A program made the translations under genes and the position numbers. Source: a virus. Taken from it: a stretch of DNA of 64,000 nt. The stretch's first letter is position 1. The number at the start of each line of letters is the position of its first letter. Positions 1 to 6,773 of the stretch are shown here, in pieces. The notes under the pieces are model-generated. The model did not search any database, was not told where the DNA came from, and was given only the letters and a program-made list of their open reading frames with translations. The DNA is taken from IMG/VR virus record IMGVR_UViG_3300042868_003731, positions 62,001-126,000 of that record; one strand, 5' to 3'.

Positions 1-188
1 GGATTGATGAAGATCGTGGCTCCTTCTTCATCGTAGTCGCAGTATCCGCACTTATCTTTTTCAAACTTGTCACCAAAGTCGATCTCAATTGAACCATCGA
101 GATTTAAAAACTCAGCCGCAAACTGAACTGCAGAATCGATGAGTTCATCAGAGATCGACTTTGGCTTATCATATGTAACGTAGTACAT
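1..188 (-). CDS. Hypothetical protein, 3' end cut by window edge
   Basis: The reading frame opens with ATG at 188 and stays open to the window edge, giving at least 62 residues. It starts inside the stop codon of the upstream topoisomerase subunit gene (TAATG overlap), so it is very likely translationally coupled to it. The visible part is acidic and has a Cys-Gly-Tyr-Cys pair near residue 50. I do not recognise the family. Confidence 0.6.
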   Translation of the reverse strand, partial: MYYVTYDKPKSISDELIDSAVQFAAEFLNLDGSIEIDFGDKFEKDKCGYCDYDEEGATIFIN

Positions 189-1576
189 TACTTGATCTCA
201 TCAAGATCATTGATGAACTGCTGCTCTGCAGTCGTGGTCGACCAATACTTATGTTCTTTCTTTGCGTCTTTGATTTCCTGCTCGAGTTGTTTCACCATCT
301 CGTCAGTAAGGCTGAGCATATTGATACGAAGCAGCTTATTGATATCTTCTTCAGAGATGACGTCGGTGTGAGCAGTGATTTGCTTTGCGACGTCGTCTTT
401 CTTTTTGTTTTTGAACTCGATCTTATTGTCGAGAACAGCCTGGATGAACTGCATCTTTACGTTCAGCCAACGCATGAGTTCAGAGATCTCGCTCTTACGT
501 AGGTTAATACGCTTGGTAAGAATACCAACGCGATACTTACAGAAGTCCTTGATGAGCGTACGCTCGTCGGTGTATTCACGAAGTTTACCGTCATAGTCGA
601 TAACGGTTAGGTTCTCTGTGAACGGCTTGCTGAGTTTAAACTGTTTGACGATCTTCTCGTCAGTCCAATTGGCAGAAGTGTTTTGCTTCAGCTTGACTTC
701 GAATTTAAAACCAGTCTTATCACAGAGGTCGTCATAGCCAACGATCTCGTCCTTCTCTTCCAGATCGTCGAGGACCTTTACATAGCTTTCACGATCGTAT
801 CCATACGGCACTTCGGTGATGAGCAGAACGGTTTTGCCTTTCTTCTCATAGACTCCGTTGCAGTAGTAACGATTCTCTTCTTCGTTGTACTCGACGGTGC
901 CAGAAAAATCTGGAAACTTCACCAGAACCTTCTTCGTTATATTACCATACATAAGGTAATCACGACAAGCACTAGAAAGTGAGTCCGGATCACGAGGTAG
1001 AATATTCGTCGCGAAACCAGTAGCAATTCCCTTCGACCCATTCGTCAGAACCAAAGGAATGACCGGAAGATAGAAGGCAGGCGGCTCGTGTTCAGGATCT
1101 GAGTGCTGCGGTGACAGCTCAAGATCCTTGATATACTTGTTAAAGTTCTTATGAAGGCGAGTGTACACGTATCGAGGAGCACCAGCTTCCTGCACAAGTC
1201 GAGTTCCAAACGAACCTCGACCTTCAATAAGACAGATGTTGTTGTTCCAGGTAGCAGCCATCAGCTGACCGGAACCAGCAGCGCTAGCCTCACCGTGGTT
1301 ATAGCCATAGTCAGAGATGATACCTGAGATGGCACTGACCTTCTTAAAGTCGGTCTTCGAGTTTACGATTGACGAGTAGAGGTAGTAACGCTGAACGGGT
1401 TTAAGACCGTCAATCATGTTAGGAATGGCTCGAGCTTCGACCGTATACATAGCGAATGATTTCCATTCGTTTTTTGCAACGGCTGAGATAGGATAGTCTT
1501 TCTTACTCACAGGTGATTCCTTTTCTGCATTCTTTTTGATTATATCATCAACCATGAAATCTGTCAACTGTGTCAT
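188..1576 (-). CDS. 52: DNA topoisomerase II subunit A, T4 gp52-like
   Basis: This is the DNA breakage-reunion subunit (GyrA/ParC class) of the phage type IIA topoisomerase, working with the ATPase subunit encoded just upstream. The 462 residues are close to T4 gp52 (442). Around residues 85-140 the GyrA core is plain: the GYNHGEASAAGS stretch, then ERGSFGT-like and APRYVYTRL segments, where Tyr136 after Arg135 is the expected active-site tyrosine that forms the covalent link to DNA. The C-terminus is a coiled-coil-rich tower region and no GyrA beta-propeller domain is present, as in T4. Its ATG overlaps the stop of the ATPase gene by 4 bp (ATGA). In T4 this enzyme supports replication initiation; the same role is inferred here. 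Confidence 0.95.
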   Translation of the reverse strand: MTQLTDFMVDDIIKKNAEKESPVSKKDYPISAVAKNEWKSFAMYTVEARAIPNMIDGLKPVQRYYLYSSIVNSKTDFKKVSAISGIISDYGYNHGEASAAGSGQLMAATWNNNICLIEGRGSFGTRLVQEAGAPRYVYTRLHKNFNKYIKDLELSPQHSDPEHEPPAFYLPVIPLVLTNGSKGIATGFATNILPRDPDSLSSACRDYLMYGNITKKVLVKFPDFSGTVEYNEEENRYYCNGVYEKKGKTVLLITEVPYGYDRESYVKVLDDLEEKDEIVGYDDLCDKTGFKFEVKLKQNTSANWTDEKIVKQFKLSKPFTENLTVIDYDGKLREYTDERTLIKDFCKYRVGILTKRINLRKSEISELMRWLNVKMQFIQAVLDNKIEFKNKKKDDVAKQITAHTDVISEEDINKLLRINMLSLTDEMVKQLEQEIKDAKKEHKYWSTTTAEQQFINDLDEIK

Positions 1577-3405
1577 TGAAACATAAACTCCTTACGAGGC
1601 GTAGAGTCGTCGCCAAACATCATCTGGAAATACGAGGCATCGTCGACAGTCACGACATCATAGGTAGGATTATTGATGATTACATCGTACTCTTCTTCTG
1701 TCAAACTACCAAGACCCTTGATGTAGCGGTGTTTCCACCCGGTCTCTTTCGTTTTGAAGTTGGCTGCCTCTTCGTATGTATAGAACCACTTCGTTTCTTT
1801 TCCGTTCGTCGAGATCATGATTGGAGTACGAGTAATGTACACTCGCTTCTCTTTCAGGAGTCGAGGCCAGAACTTGTAGAAGAAAGCAATCAGCAACGGA
1901 GAGATATGACCGATGCCGTCGTGGTCTGCGTCTGTCAGCGAAGCGATCTGACCATAGGTCATATTGTCGACACTGTTCGGATCGTTGATGTCGAGACCAA
2001 GGACTGCAATCAGTTCGCCAAGTTCTTTGTTCTTGAGAACTTCAGATGGTTTCATATCCCACGTGTTCATGATAACACCACGCAGAGGATAAGCACCGAC
2101 TTTATCTGGATCTCTAACCTTGAGAAGGAAGCCCATTGCCGAGTCACCTTCGACGATCTTCAGGACGGCGCCATCTTTGTTGGCGGCGATATGTTTTGCG
2201 ACCTTGACCTTCTTGAGCTTCTTCTGAGCAAGAGCGGCATCTCGTCTGTCGGCAGCCTGCTTCTTTGCGATCTGAGCTTCGATGATAGGGTCGATGATGT
2301 CATTGGAAGCAAAGATCTTCTTGGCAAGATACAAGAAGTCTTTGATGTTTGCTCCGTCGTAGTGTTCCTTTACGTTACTGACTGGGTTCGTAAGACGTTC
2401 TTTCGTCTGACTATCGAACTTGGGGTTTGTAAAGTTACGAGCGAACATGACAAAGGTAAGACCACCTTTGATTGTGCTCTTTGCGACTTCGATCTTATGT
2501 CGACGTTTAATCAGAGTCACGAGTTCGTCGACAACTCCATTCACGATGTAGTCCACATACGAACCACCCTGACGAGTGTTAACACCGTTCACGAAACTGT
2601 TCGACCTAAATCCGTCCTCGGACGAAGAAAAGAAGAACGTAAGGTCACAAGAAATTTCAGAGATCACCGATGCGTTCTCAGGAACGAACATAGAAGAATA
2701 CTTCTTGATGTTTGCTGTCTGAGTACGCTTCTTATTGAATGAGAATGAAATCTCGGGAAATGCCATCTGAAGACTTACAAGACGATCCTCGACCAACTGA
2801 ATCGTATCGAGTTCTTGGATCGAGTTTACTTCGAACAAACTGAAGTCTGGTTTGAACGACACTTCAGTACCAGATCCGGCTCGAGTCTTCTGTTTTACTT
2901 TCGTCTTGAGACCACCCTCTGTACAGGTAACCTCAAGGAGATTGCCGTTCTGCCAAGTGCGTCCAATGAACTCAGTCGAAAGAAAGTTGGTCGCCGATGA
3001 TCCAACGCCGTTCGTACCAATCGTAACACGTTCATTATCAAACGAAGTACCTGCATTCACTCGAGTCCATGCAGCAACAGGACGAAGAATGTTTTCTTGA
3101 GTTACGGAATCGAAGATCTCGTCCTGTGGAATACCACGGCCGTTATCAGAGACAATCACACAGTCGCCGTCTACTGATACGTCGATCTTATTTGCAAACC
3201 TAAAGTTGGTACGAATAGCTTCGTCAATCGAGTTGTCGAGGATCTCATCGATCATCTTCGACAAAGCAGGGATATAGACGGTGGTTTTCCATTTACCGAG
3301 CACAAAACGATCGACCTCTTCTCGAGCAGCCGACCCCATGTACATACCGATTCTTTCTCGCACGTGTTCACGTGGAGTGAGAATCTTAAACTGTTCTTTT
3401 GACAT
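1573..3405 (-). CDS. 39: DNA topoisomerase II ATPase/TOPRIM subunit, fused gp39-gp60
   Basis: This is the GyrB-type subunit. The GHKL ATPase domain is at the N-terminus: DNSIDEA near residue 57, the DNGRGIP box near 88, and the GTNGVGSSATNFLS ATP lid near 131-144. The transducer domain follows, then the TOPRIM domain with EGDSA (about 417-421) and LTDADHDG (about 487-494), which bind the catalytic metal. At 610 residues it corresponds to T4 gp39 plus gp60 in one uninterrupted frame, whereas T4 splits the subunit into two genes. The start ATG at 3405 has an AAGGAG ribosome site, and a sigma70-like promoter lies at 3433-3461. It overlaps the gp52 gene by 4 bp. Confidence 0.95.
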   Translation of the reverse strand: MSKEQFKILTPREHVRERIGMYMGSAAREEVDRFVLGKWKTTVYIPALSKMIDEILDNSIDEAIRTNFRFANKIDVSVDGDCVIVSDNGRGIPQDEIFDSVTQENILRPVAAWTRVNAGTSFDNERVTIGTNGVGSSATNFLSTEFIGRTWQNGNLLEVTCTEGGLKTKVKQKTRAGSGTEVSFKPDFSLFEVNSIQELDTIQLVEDRLVSLQMAFPEISFSFNKKRTQTANIKKYSSMFVPENASVISEISCDLTFFFSSSEDGFRSNSFVNGVNTRQGGSYVDYIVNGVVDELVTLIKRRHKIEVAKSTIKGGLTFVMFARNFTNPKFDSQTKERLTNPVSNVKEHYDGANIKDFLYLAKKIFASNDIIDPIIEAQIAKKQAADRRDAALAQKKLKKVKVAKHIAANKDGAVLKIVEGDSAMGFLLKVRDPDKVGAYPLRGVIMNTWDMKPSEVLKNKELGELIAVLGLDINDPNSVDNMTYGQIASLTDADHDGIGHISPLLIAFFYKFWPRLLKEKRVYITRTPIMISTNGKETKWFYTYEEAANFKTKETGWKHRYIKGLGSLTEEEYDVIINNPTYDVVTVDDASYFQMMFGDDSTPRKEFMFQ

Positions 3406-3432
3406 AGTGTACTCCTTACGGTGGTCAATATC

Positions 3433-3461
3433 AATATATACTGATTCTATTCAAATGTAAA
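3433..3461 (-). promoter_or_regulatory. Sigma70-like promoter with TAGAATCAG spacer
   Basis: On the minus strand this reads TTTACA, a 17-bp spacer containing TAGAATCAG, then TATATT. It faces the topoisomerase operon, whose first ATG is about 20 nt past the predicted start of transcription. The spacer word recurs at other promoters in the window. Confidence 0.75.
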
Positions 3462-3462
3462 C

Positions 3463-3490
3463 AAAAAAAGGGCTGCATGATGCAGCCCTT
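3463..3490 (-). terminator. Rho-independent terminator
   Basis: Perfect 10-bp stem (AAGGGCTGCA pairs TGCAGCCCTT) with a 3-nt loop, followed on the minus strand by seven T residues. It lies just after the stop of the small membrane-protein gene at 3505 and overlaps the -35 side of the topoisomerase promoter, so it insulates the two units. Confidence 0.9.
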
Positions 3491-3504
3491 GAATGTTTTA
3501 GATA

Positions 3505-3834
3505 TTACTTGCCTTTTGATACGTATGCCTGTGTTCCGTAGAACGCAGATACAATAGCAGCAACTGATACGAAGTATATGCTTGCCATATTACCAATGAT
3601 AGTCGCTGCCTGATACAATCCTAGCGCATCGGCCAAGACGACCGTGAATGGATACAATAACATTCCGAACAGAGCGAACCATGCCATGCTACGTTGAGCA
3701 TCTTGTTTCTTATCTTCGTTCTCAATACGAAGTTTGCGGTCTTGCAGTTCAATCATCGTCTCAGTATTTTTTATTTCAGCGTCATCAACATGACAACTAC
3801 TTTCTTCTAATTCTTTTTTGATCTTAACAGGCAT
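3505..3834 (-). CDS. Small membrane protein, two predicted TM segments (possible holin-like)
   Basis: The protein has 109 residues. Residues 1-48 are charged and helical (coiled-coil-like); two hydrophobic stretches at about 50-72 and 78-100 should span the membrane; the tail is short and basic (VSKGK). The start ATG has a strong AGGAGG site. It is the last gene before a strong terminator. The two-TM layout with a basic tail fits a holin or a small inner-membrane modulator, but no diagnostic motif is visible and no lysozyme or endolysin gene is adjacent. Function unknown. Confidence 0.7.
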   Translation of the reverse strand: MPVKIKKELEESSCHVDDAEIKNTETMIELQDRKLRIENEDKKQDAQRSMAWFALFGMLLYPFTVVLADALGLYQAATIIGNMASIYFVSVAAIVSAFYGTQAYVSKGK

Positions 3835-3899
3835 ACGCGCCTCCTATGTGTAAGACCAGTTATAGTCATCATATAGTTAGGTTCGCAAACTCGATCTTT

Positions 3900-4151
3900 T
3901 TATGGTAGGTATGATAGTAGAACAGTCTTAGCGAGATTAATCTGATTTTCTGGTATAGAAACAACATTTCTGGCAGTAGATCCTATTCTTTCTAGAAGTT
4001 CTATTGCCTGAGTATCTGCGTTAATCTTTCCTACGTGATACTCGTATTTTGATGTAACTTGATCAGACTCATCTATTCTTCTAGTAATTACATAGTTACC
4101 GTGTAACTTTTGAACTACATCAAAGTCTAGGATTGTATACACTTCTTCCAT
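3900..4151 (-). CDS. Hypothetical protein (83 aa)
   Basis: The start at 4151 is supported by an AAAGGAG ribosome site, and a TATAAATA box (4200-4207, minus strand) lies about 50 bp upstream, suggesting late expression. The sequence is a mixed alpha/beta, soluble, acidic protein with no recognised motif. It lies between the tRNA cluster and the membrane-protein gene. Confidence 0.65.
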   Translation of the reverse strand: MEEVYTILDFDVVQKLHGNYVITRRIDESDQVTSKYEYHVGKINADTQAIELLERIGSTARNVVSIPENQINLAKTVLLSYLP

Positions 4152-4199
4152 GAAATTACTCCTTTTCTAATCCGTGCAAATTCATAATTTAGATATATG

Positions 4200-4207
4200 T
4201 ATTTATA
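4200..4207 (-). promoter_or_regulatory. T4-type late promoter TATAAATA
   Basis: Exact match to the T4 late promoter box on the minus strand, 48 bp upstream of the gene starting at 4151. gp55, the sigma factor that reads such boxes, is encoded in this window. Confidence 0.6.
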
Positions 4208-4231
4208 AAGATTAGTCTTTGACGAGTAGTT

Positions 4232-4306
4232 TGGTGCCCCTAGAGAGATTCGAACTCCCGACCCTTGGTTTCGAAGACCAGTACTCTTCCGCTGAGCTAT
4301 AGAGGC
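4232..4306 (-). tRNA. tRNA-Arg (TCG)
   Basis: Full cloverleaf: acceptor GCCTCTA/TAGGGGC, D-stem GCTC/GAGT, anticodon loop CTTCGAA, T-arm with loop TTCGAAT, encoded CCA. The anticodon TCG reads CGA. The outermost anticodon-stem pair is a C-A mismatch. Confidence 0.9.
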
Positions 4307-4311
4307 GTTAT

Positions 4312-4384
4312 TGGCGCTCCTGGAATGAGTTGAACATTCGTAAGCAGGCTTCGTAGACCCGCCACCGGTTCCGCCGGCAGAAGC
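4312..4384 (-). tRNA. tRNA-Arg (ACG)
   Basis: Acceptor GCTTCTG/CAGGAGC, anticodon loop CTACGAA on stem CGGGT/GCCTG, T-arm GAATG-TTCAACT-CATTC, discriminator G and encoded CCA. The D-arm is unusual: the acceptor runs directly into CCGG-CGGAA-CCGG without the normal T8-A9. Anticodon ACG would need A34-to-inosine editing to read CGC and CGA. Confidence 0.8.
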
Positions 4385-4385
4385 A

Positions 4386-4691
4386 TTAAGGCATATACAA
4401 ACCTTCGATTTCCTGATCAACAATCATCTCAGGCATATCGTCGATCCATACATCGATGTCAATCTTATGAACATGATGCATAAAGTGACGTTTAGGACGA
4501 AGACCAGTACCAAAGCAATTCTCTGCACCGATCACTCGACCGATTGTCATCTTTGGATCATCCATGTGTTGGGTTCCACGAGCAGATACACAGTAGACCT
4601 TATGTCCACGGTTCAACGCTTCTTGTGCGAACCAATTCCACAGAAGAGGATCTTTGGTGTAAGTATCATCATAGTCGATTGAGATGTTCAT
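4386..4691 (-). CDS. HAD-like phosphatase, small
   Basis: I chose the ATG at 4691 because of its AAAGGAG site; a longer frame to 4733 has none. The 101-residue product opens with the HAD motif I signature DYDDTYT (residues 5-11, DxDxT pattern) and later has CVSARGTQH (a motif II-like Ser with following Arg) and WIDDMPE (a motif IV-like acidic pair). This fits a minimal HAD hydrolase of the kind phages use on nucleotides or sugar phosphates. The substrate is unknown. The gene stops 1 bp before tRNA-Arg(ACG). Confidence 0.75.
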   Translation of the reverse strand: MNISIDYDDTYTKDPLLWNWFAQEALNRGHKVYCVSARGTQHMDDPKMTIGRVIGAENCFGTGLRPKRHFMHHVHKIDIDVWIDDMPEMIVDQEIEGLYMP

Positions 4692-4746
4692 AGCTGTCTC
4701 CTTTACACCATCATAGTCTAAACTGTTCCACATGTCAACCTCTAAA

Positions 4747-4820
4747 TGGTGCTGCTAGGAGGTAACGATCCTCCGTCTCATCCTTACCAAAGATGCATAA
4801 TACCTTTATACTATAGCAGC
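4747..4820 (-). tRNA. tRNA-Thr (GGT)
   Basis: Acceptor GCTGCTA/TAGCAGC, anticodon loop TTGGTAA on stem CATCT/GGATG, T-stem GGAGG/CCTCC, encoded CCA. The T-loop is ATCGTTA, which departs from TTCRANY at positions 54 and 58. Confidence 0.85.
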
Positions 4821-4825
4821 GTTGT

Positions 4826-4899
4826 TGGTACTCCTGGAAGGAATCGAGCCTTCTCATCTGTCGAGTCAGGACAGCGCACTGCCATTATGCTACAGGAGT
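4826..4899 (-). tRNA. tRNA-Val (GAC)
   Basis: Acceptor ACTCCTG/CAGGAGT, anticodon stem CTGTC/GACAG with loop CTGACTC (anticodon GAC, reads GTC), T-arm GAAGG-CTCGATT-CCTTC, encoded CCA. Position 37 is T, which is unusual, so the amino-acid identity is less certain than the tRNA call. Confidence 0.75.
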
Positions 4900-4904
4900 G
4901 TGAT

Positions 4905-4981
4905 TGGTATCCCCAGCGGGTGTCGATCCCGCTTCTTCGCCTTGAAAGGGCGATGATCTAGCCAACGTAATCTATAGGGAC
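4905..4981 (-). tRNA. tRNA-Glu (TTC)
   Basis: Acceptor GTCCCTA/TGGGGAT, D-stem GATT/GATC, anticodon loop CTTTCAA, T-stem GCGGG/CCCGC with loop ATCGACA (A at position 54), encoded CCA. Confidence 0.9.
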
Positions 4982-4988
4982 GTTATAT

Positions 4989-5072
4989 TGGTGGGAGTGA
5001 AGGGAATCGAACCCAACATGAGTTTCCTCGACGGAGTTACAGTCCGCTGCCTCACCTTGAGGCGGCACTCCC
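4989..5072 (-). tRNA. tRNA-Tyr (GTA)
   Basis: Class II tRNA of 84 nt with a long variable arm (GAG-GAAA-CTC), acceptor GGGAGTG/CACTCCC, anticodon loop CTGTAAC, T-loop TTCGATT, encoded CCA. Confidence 0.92.
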
Positions 5073-5077
5073 AATAT

Positions 5078-5152
5078 TGGTTGTAGTGGGTGGGATTGAA
5101 CCACCGACCTATCCCTTATCAGGGGATTGCTCTACCACTGAGCTACACCACA
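5078..5152 (-). tRNA. tRNA-Ile (GAT)
   Basis: Acceptor TGTGGTG/CACTACA, D-stem GCTC/GAGC, anticodon loop CTGATAA on ATCCC/GGGAT, T-loop TTCAATC, encoded CCA. Confidence 0.92.
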
Positions 5153-5202
5153 AAATTTCAGCCGGAAATTCTTTTAATGTGCAGCCGGATCTGTCACAAA
5201 CT

Positions 5203-5278
<76 letters not shown>

Positions 5279-5282
5279 ATAT

Positions 5283-5360
5283 TGGCTGTCCTAAGAGGAC
5301 TCGAACCTCTCTCCATCCTGGTTAACAGCCAGGTGCCGTCACCTGGACGACTCTAGGACA
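5283..5360 (-). tRNA. tRNA-Asn (GTT)
   Basis: Acceptor TGTCCTA/TAGGACA, D-stem GTCG/CGGC, anticodon loop CTGTTAA on CCTGG/CCAGG, T-arm AGAGG-TTCGAGT-CCTCT, discriminator G, encoded CCA. Position 8 is G instead of T. Confidence 0.93.
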
Positions 5361-5487
5361 AAATTGCACCGAGCACTATCGCAGTTCGGCAGCGGATGGT
5401 TATTTAGACGTTTCCCATTGATCCTGCAGGATAGGAAAGAATCATTCGCCATCACCCTAGTTTGTTTCAACGTCAAAGGGCACGTTT

Positions 5488-5563
5488 TGGTGTACCGGAT
5501 GGGAATCGAACCCATGTTGTCGCGGATTAAGAGCCCGCCGCTAAGCCTCTCAGCTACCGGTGC
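5488..5563 (-). tRNA. tRNA-Lys (CTT)
   Basis: Anticodon loop CTCTTAA on GCGGG/TCCGC, T-arm ATGGG-TTCGATT-CCCAT, encoded CCA. The acceptor GCACCGG/CCGGTAC has one C-A mismatch at the second pair. Between this gene and tRNA-Asn (5361-5487) I see no convincing gene. Confidence 0.88.
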
Positions 5564-5564
5564 A

Positions 5565-5717
5565 TTATTGATAATTGGCTTTGATTTCAAAGTGGATTGG
5601 ATTTTTGTTACTACCTGACATCAAACGAGCAACTTCGATTTTATGTCGAAACGCAGGGTCTTCCATAAGAATTTCAATAATTGCTTCTAGTTTTGCCAAT
5701 CTTTCTTCTACAGTCAT
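5565..5717 (-). CDS. Small helical protein (50 aa), coupled to SGNH gene
   Basis: The ATG at 5717 overlaps the stop of the SGNH-hydrolase gene by 4 bp (ATGA). The product starts MTVEERLAKLEAIIEILMED and is predicted to be largely helical, possibly a short coiled coil. It stops 1 bp before tRNA-Lys(CTT). No family recognised. Confidence 0.6.
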   Translation of the reverse strand: MTVEERLAKLEAIIEILMEDPAFRHKIEVARLMSGSNKNPIHFEIKANYQ

Positions 5718-6106
5718 TTAAATACCTTTGCTAGTGCTTCATAGCTTTTTGTAGTAGGGTGAACACCATCTTTGCTTAACGGCAGTTGTCTAATATCAGC
5801 AACTTTATCGTTATGAATACTTGCAATAGTTAGTATATTGCTTCTCGCTTCGTCATTGTTAGCTGGCAATATCCAAAGCACAGTGCCTTTAATTTCGCTA
5901 CGTAAGTTATACAACACAGTATATTGATTGCTCATACCTAGATCGTTACTACCAAGGCTAATCACTGTTAACTTCGACTCAGGCAATGCATAAGTCTTAA
6001 CATAGTTACGACTGTTAATACCTACCTTAGCTTCTACTACACAATCCAGTCTATATTGCCCTATTCCTACTGCAATACTATCACCAATGATTAAACACTC
6101 TAACAT
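5714..6106 (-). CDS. SGNH/GDSL-type hydrolase
   Basis: A 130-residue esterase/lipase-fold protein. Block I is IIGDSIAVG with the catalytic Ser9, block III is SLGSND (about 50-55, oxyanion Asn), and block V is KDGVHPT (about 111-117) supplying the Asp-His pair. It is shorter than most SGNH enzymes (about 180-200), so a minimal version. An AGGAG site precedes the ATG. There is no signal peptide, so it acts in the cytoplasm or on a virion. Substrate unknown: an acyl or acetyl ester on a glycan or a small molecule would fit. It sits inside the tRNA cluster. Confidence 0.85.
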   Translation of the reverse strand: MLECLIIGDSIAVGIGQYRLDCVVEAKVGINSRNYVKTYALPESKLTVISLGSNDLGMSNQYTVLYNLRSEIKGTVLWILPANNDEARSNILTIASIHNDKVADIRQLPLSKDGVHPTTKSYEALAKVFK

Positions 6107-6129
6107 CTTTACTCCTATTACTTAGAAGA

Positions 6130-6216
6130 TACACCGTGGAGGTATCGAAACTCTCCCACCCACCTCAACGGCAGGCTTCCACCAAGGAAAGGGCTGGTAC
6201 CAATCGCCCTCGGTGC
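6130..6216 (-). ncRNA. Degenerate tRNA-like RNA, possible anticodon TGG
   Basis: The element has acceptor-like pairing (GCACCG/CGGTGT), a strong D-stem (GGGC/GCCC with an 11-nt loop), a 4-bp anticodon stem TTTC/GAAG with loop CTTGGTG, a long variable region and an imperfect T-arm (GGAG/CTCC around TTCGATA). It has no T8-A9, no encoded CCA and a T at position 37. A normal tRNA-Pro(TGG) exists at 6505. It is either a decaying tRNA or another structured RNA. Confidence 0.4.
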
Positions 6217-6229
6217 ATCATCAAAGTAA

Positions 6230-6306
6230 TGGTGAACGGTCAGGGATTCGAACCCTGGTTGACGCGGATTAAAAGCCCGCCGCTAAACCAACTCAGCTAA
6301 CCGTCC
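6230..6306 (-). tRNA. tRNA-Lys (TTT)
   Basis: Acceptor GGACGGT/ACCGTTC, anticodon loop CTTTTAA on GCGGG/TCCGC, T-loop TTCGAAT, encoded CCA. Its 5' 14 nt overlap the 3' end of the small basic-protein gene at 6293-6442. Confidence 0.93.
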
Positions 6307-6442
6307 ATTCCTGCTTCAACGCCATCTTATCACTACGGCGTTCCGCTTTTTTAGTCTTTCCGTGTGCGCCCGAAAGACGTTTGGAAAGATGAAGGACGAA
6401 TGGGTTTCGTGCCTTCGGTAGGTCCTTATGTTTTCGTTTCAT
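6293..6442 (-). CDS. Small basic protein (49 aa)
   Basis: The ATG at 6442 has an AAGGAAAA site and lies about 20 bp past the predicted transcription start of the promoter at 6466-6494. The product is strongly basic (MKRKHKD... with NPFVLHLSKR and SGAHGKTKKAERR segments). Small Arg/Lys-rich proteins of this type are widespread in large phages; a nucleic-acid-binding role is an inference only. The last four codons and stop are also the first bases of tRNA-Lys(TTT). Confidence 0.6.
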   Translation of the reverse strand: MKRKHKDLPKARNPFVLHLSKRLSGAHGKTKKAERRSDKMALKQEWTVS

Positions 6443-6465
6443 TTCTTTTTCCTTTTCGTATTATC

Positions 6466-6494
6466 AGAATATACTGATTCTAAATGAATGTCAA
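6466..6494 (-). promoter_or_regulatory. Sigma70-like promoter with TAGAATCAG spacer
   Basis: Minus strand TTGACA, 17-bp spacer with TAGAATCAG, TATTCT. It drives the small basic-protein gene and the downstream part of the tRNA cluster. Confidence 0.75.
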
Positions 6495-6504
6495 CAGGTA
6501 TTTT

Positions 6505-6582
6505 TGGTCTGGATGACTGGATTCGAACCAGCGACTTCTTGCTTCCAAGGCAAGCACTCTACGCAGACTGAGCTACACCCAG
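6505..6582 (-). tRNA. tRNA-Pro (TGG)
   Basis: Acceptor CTGGGTG/CATCCAG, anticodon loop CTTGGAA on CTTGC/GCAAG, T-arm GCTGG-TTCGAAT-CCAGT, encoded CCA. It lies just upstream of the promoter at 6466-6494, whose -35 box begins 11 bp past its 3' end. Confidence 0.93.
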
Positions 6583-6590
6583 ATGATTAT

Positions 6591-6665
6591 TGGTTGGGAA
6601 GGGTGGATTCGAACCACCGGCCTGCTGATTCAAAGTCAGTTATTCTGCCGCTGAACTACTTCCCA
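6591..6665 (-). tRNA. tRNA-Gln (TTG)
   Basis: Acceptor TGGGAAG/CTTCCCA, anticodon loop CTTTGAA on ACTGA/TCAGC, T-arm GGTGG-TTCGAAT-CCACC, encoded CCA. Its 5' end is 2 nt from the 20-bp inverted repeat of the structured element upstream. Confidence 0.93.
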
Positions 6666-6667
6666 AA

Positions 6668-6773
6668 ACTCTGTTTTCAACTAGGGTCGTCATCCATGAC
6701 TATCTGCTGCAGCAACCCGGGCCCGCGAAGCCCAGCACGGAATCGAACCGCGAACCCTAGTTGAAAACAGAGT
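6668..6773 (-). ncRNA. Cloverleaf-like RNA element closed by a 20-bp inverted repeat
   Basis: Positions 6668-6687 and 6754-6773 are perfect inverted repeats (20 bp). Between them, read on the minus strand, come a canonical T-arm (CGCGG-TTCGATT-CCGTG), then directly a 7-bp acceptor-like helix CTGGGCT/GGCCCGG capped by 5 nt, then a short D-arm-like hairpin TTGC-TGCA-GCAG and a hairpin GTCA-TGGA-TGAC. The order (T-arm, acceptor, D-arm, with the anticodon stem as closing helix) is that of a circularly permuted tRNA. The left arm can alternatively pair with an upstream segment near 6774-6790. Function unknown; the structure is read by eye. Confidence 0.55.

Noticed and set aside
4127-4423. 98-codon minus-strand frame
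   Set aside because: It spans two tRNAs and the end of the HAD-like gene; no ribosome site and no protein-like composition.
5361-5487. 37-codon minus-strand frame between tRNA-Asn and tRNA-Lys
   Set aside because: No ribosome site at a proper distance and it runs into tRNA-Asn; no other support.
6668-6773. The 20-bp inverted repeat as a simple terminator
   Set aside because: The loop is 66 nt with internal tRNA-like hairpins and no T-run follows; a structured RNA fits better.
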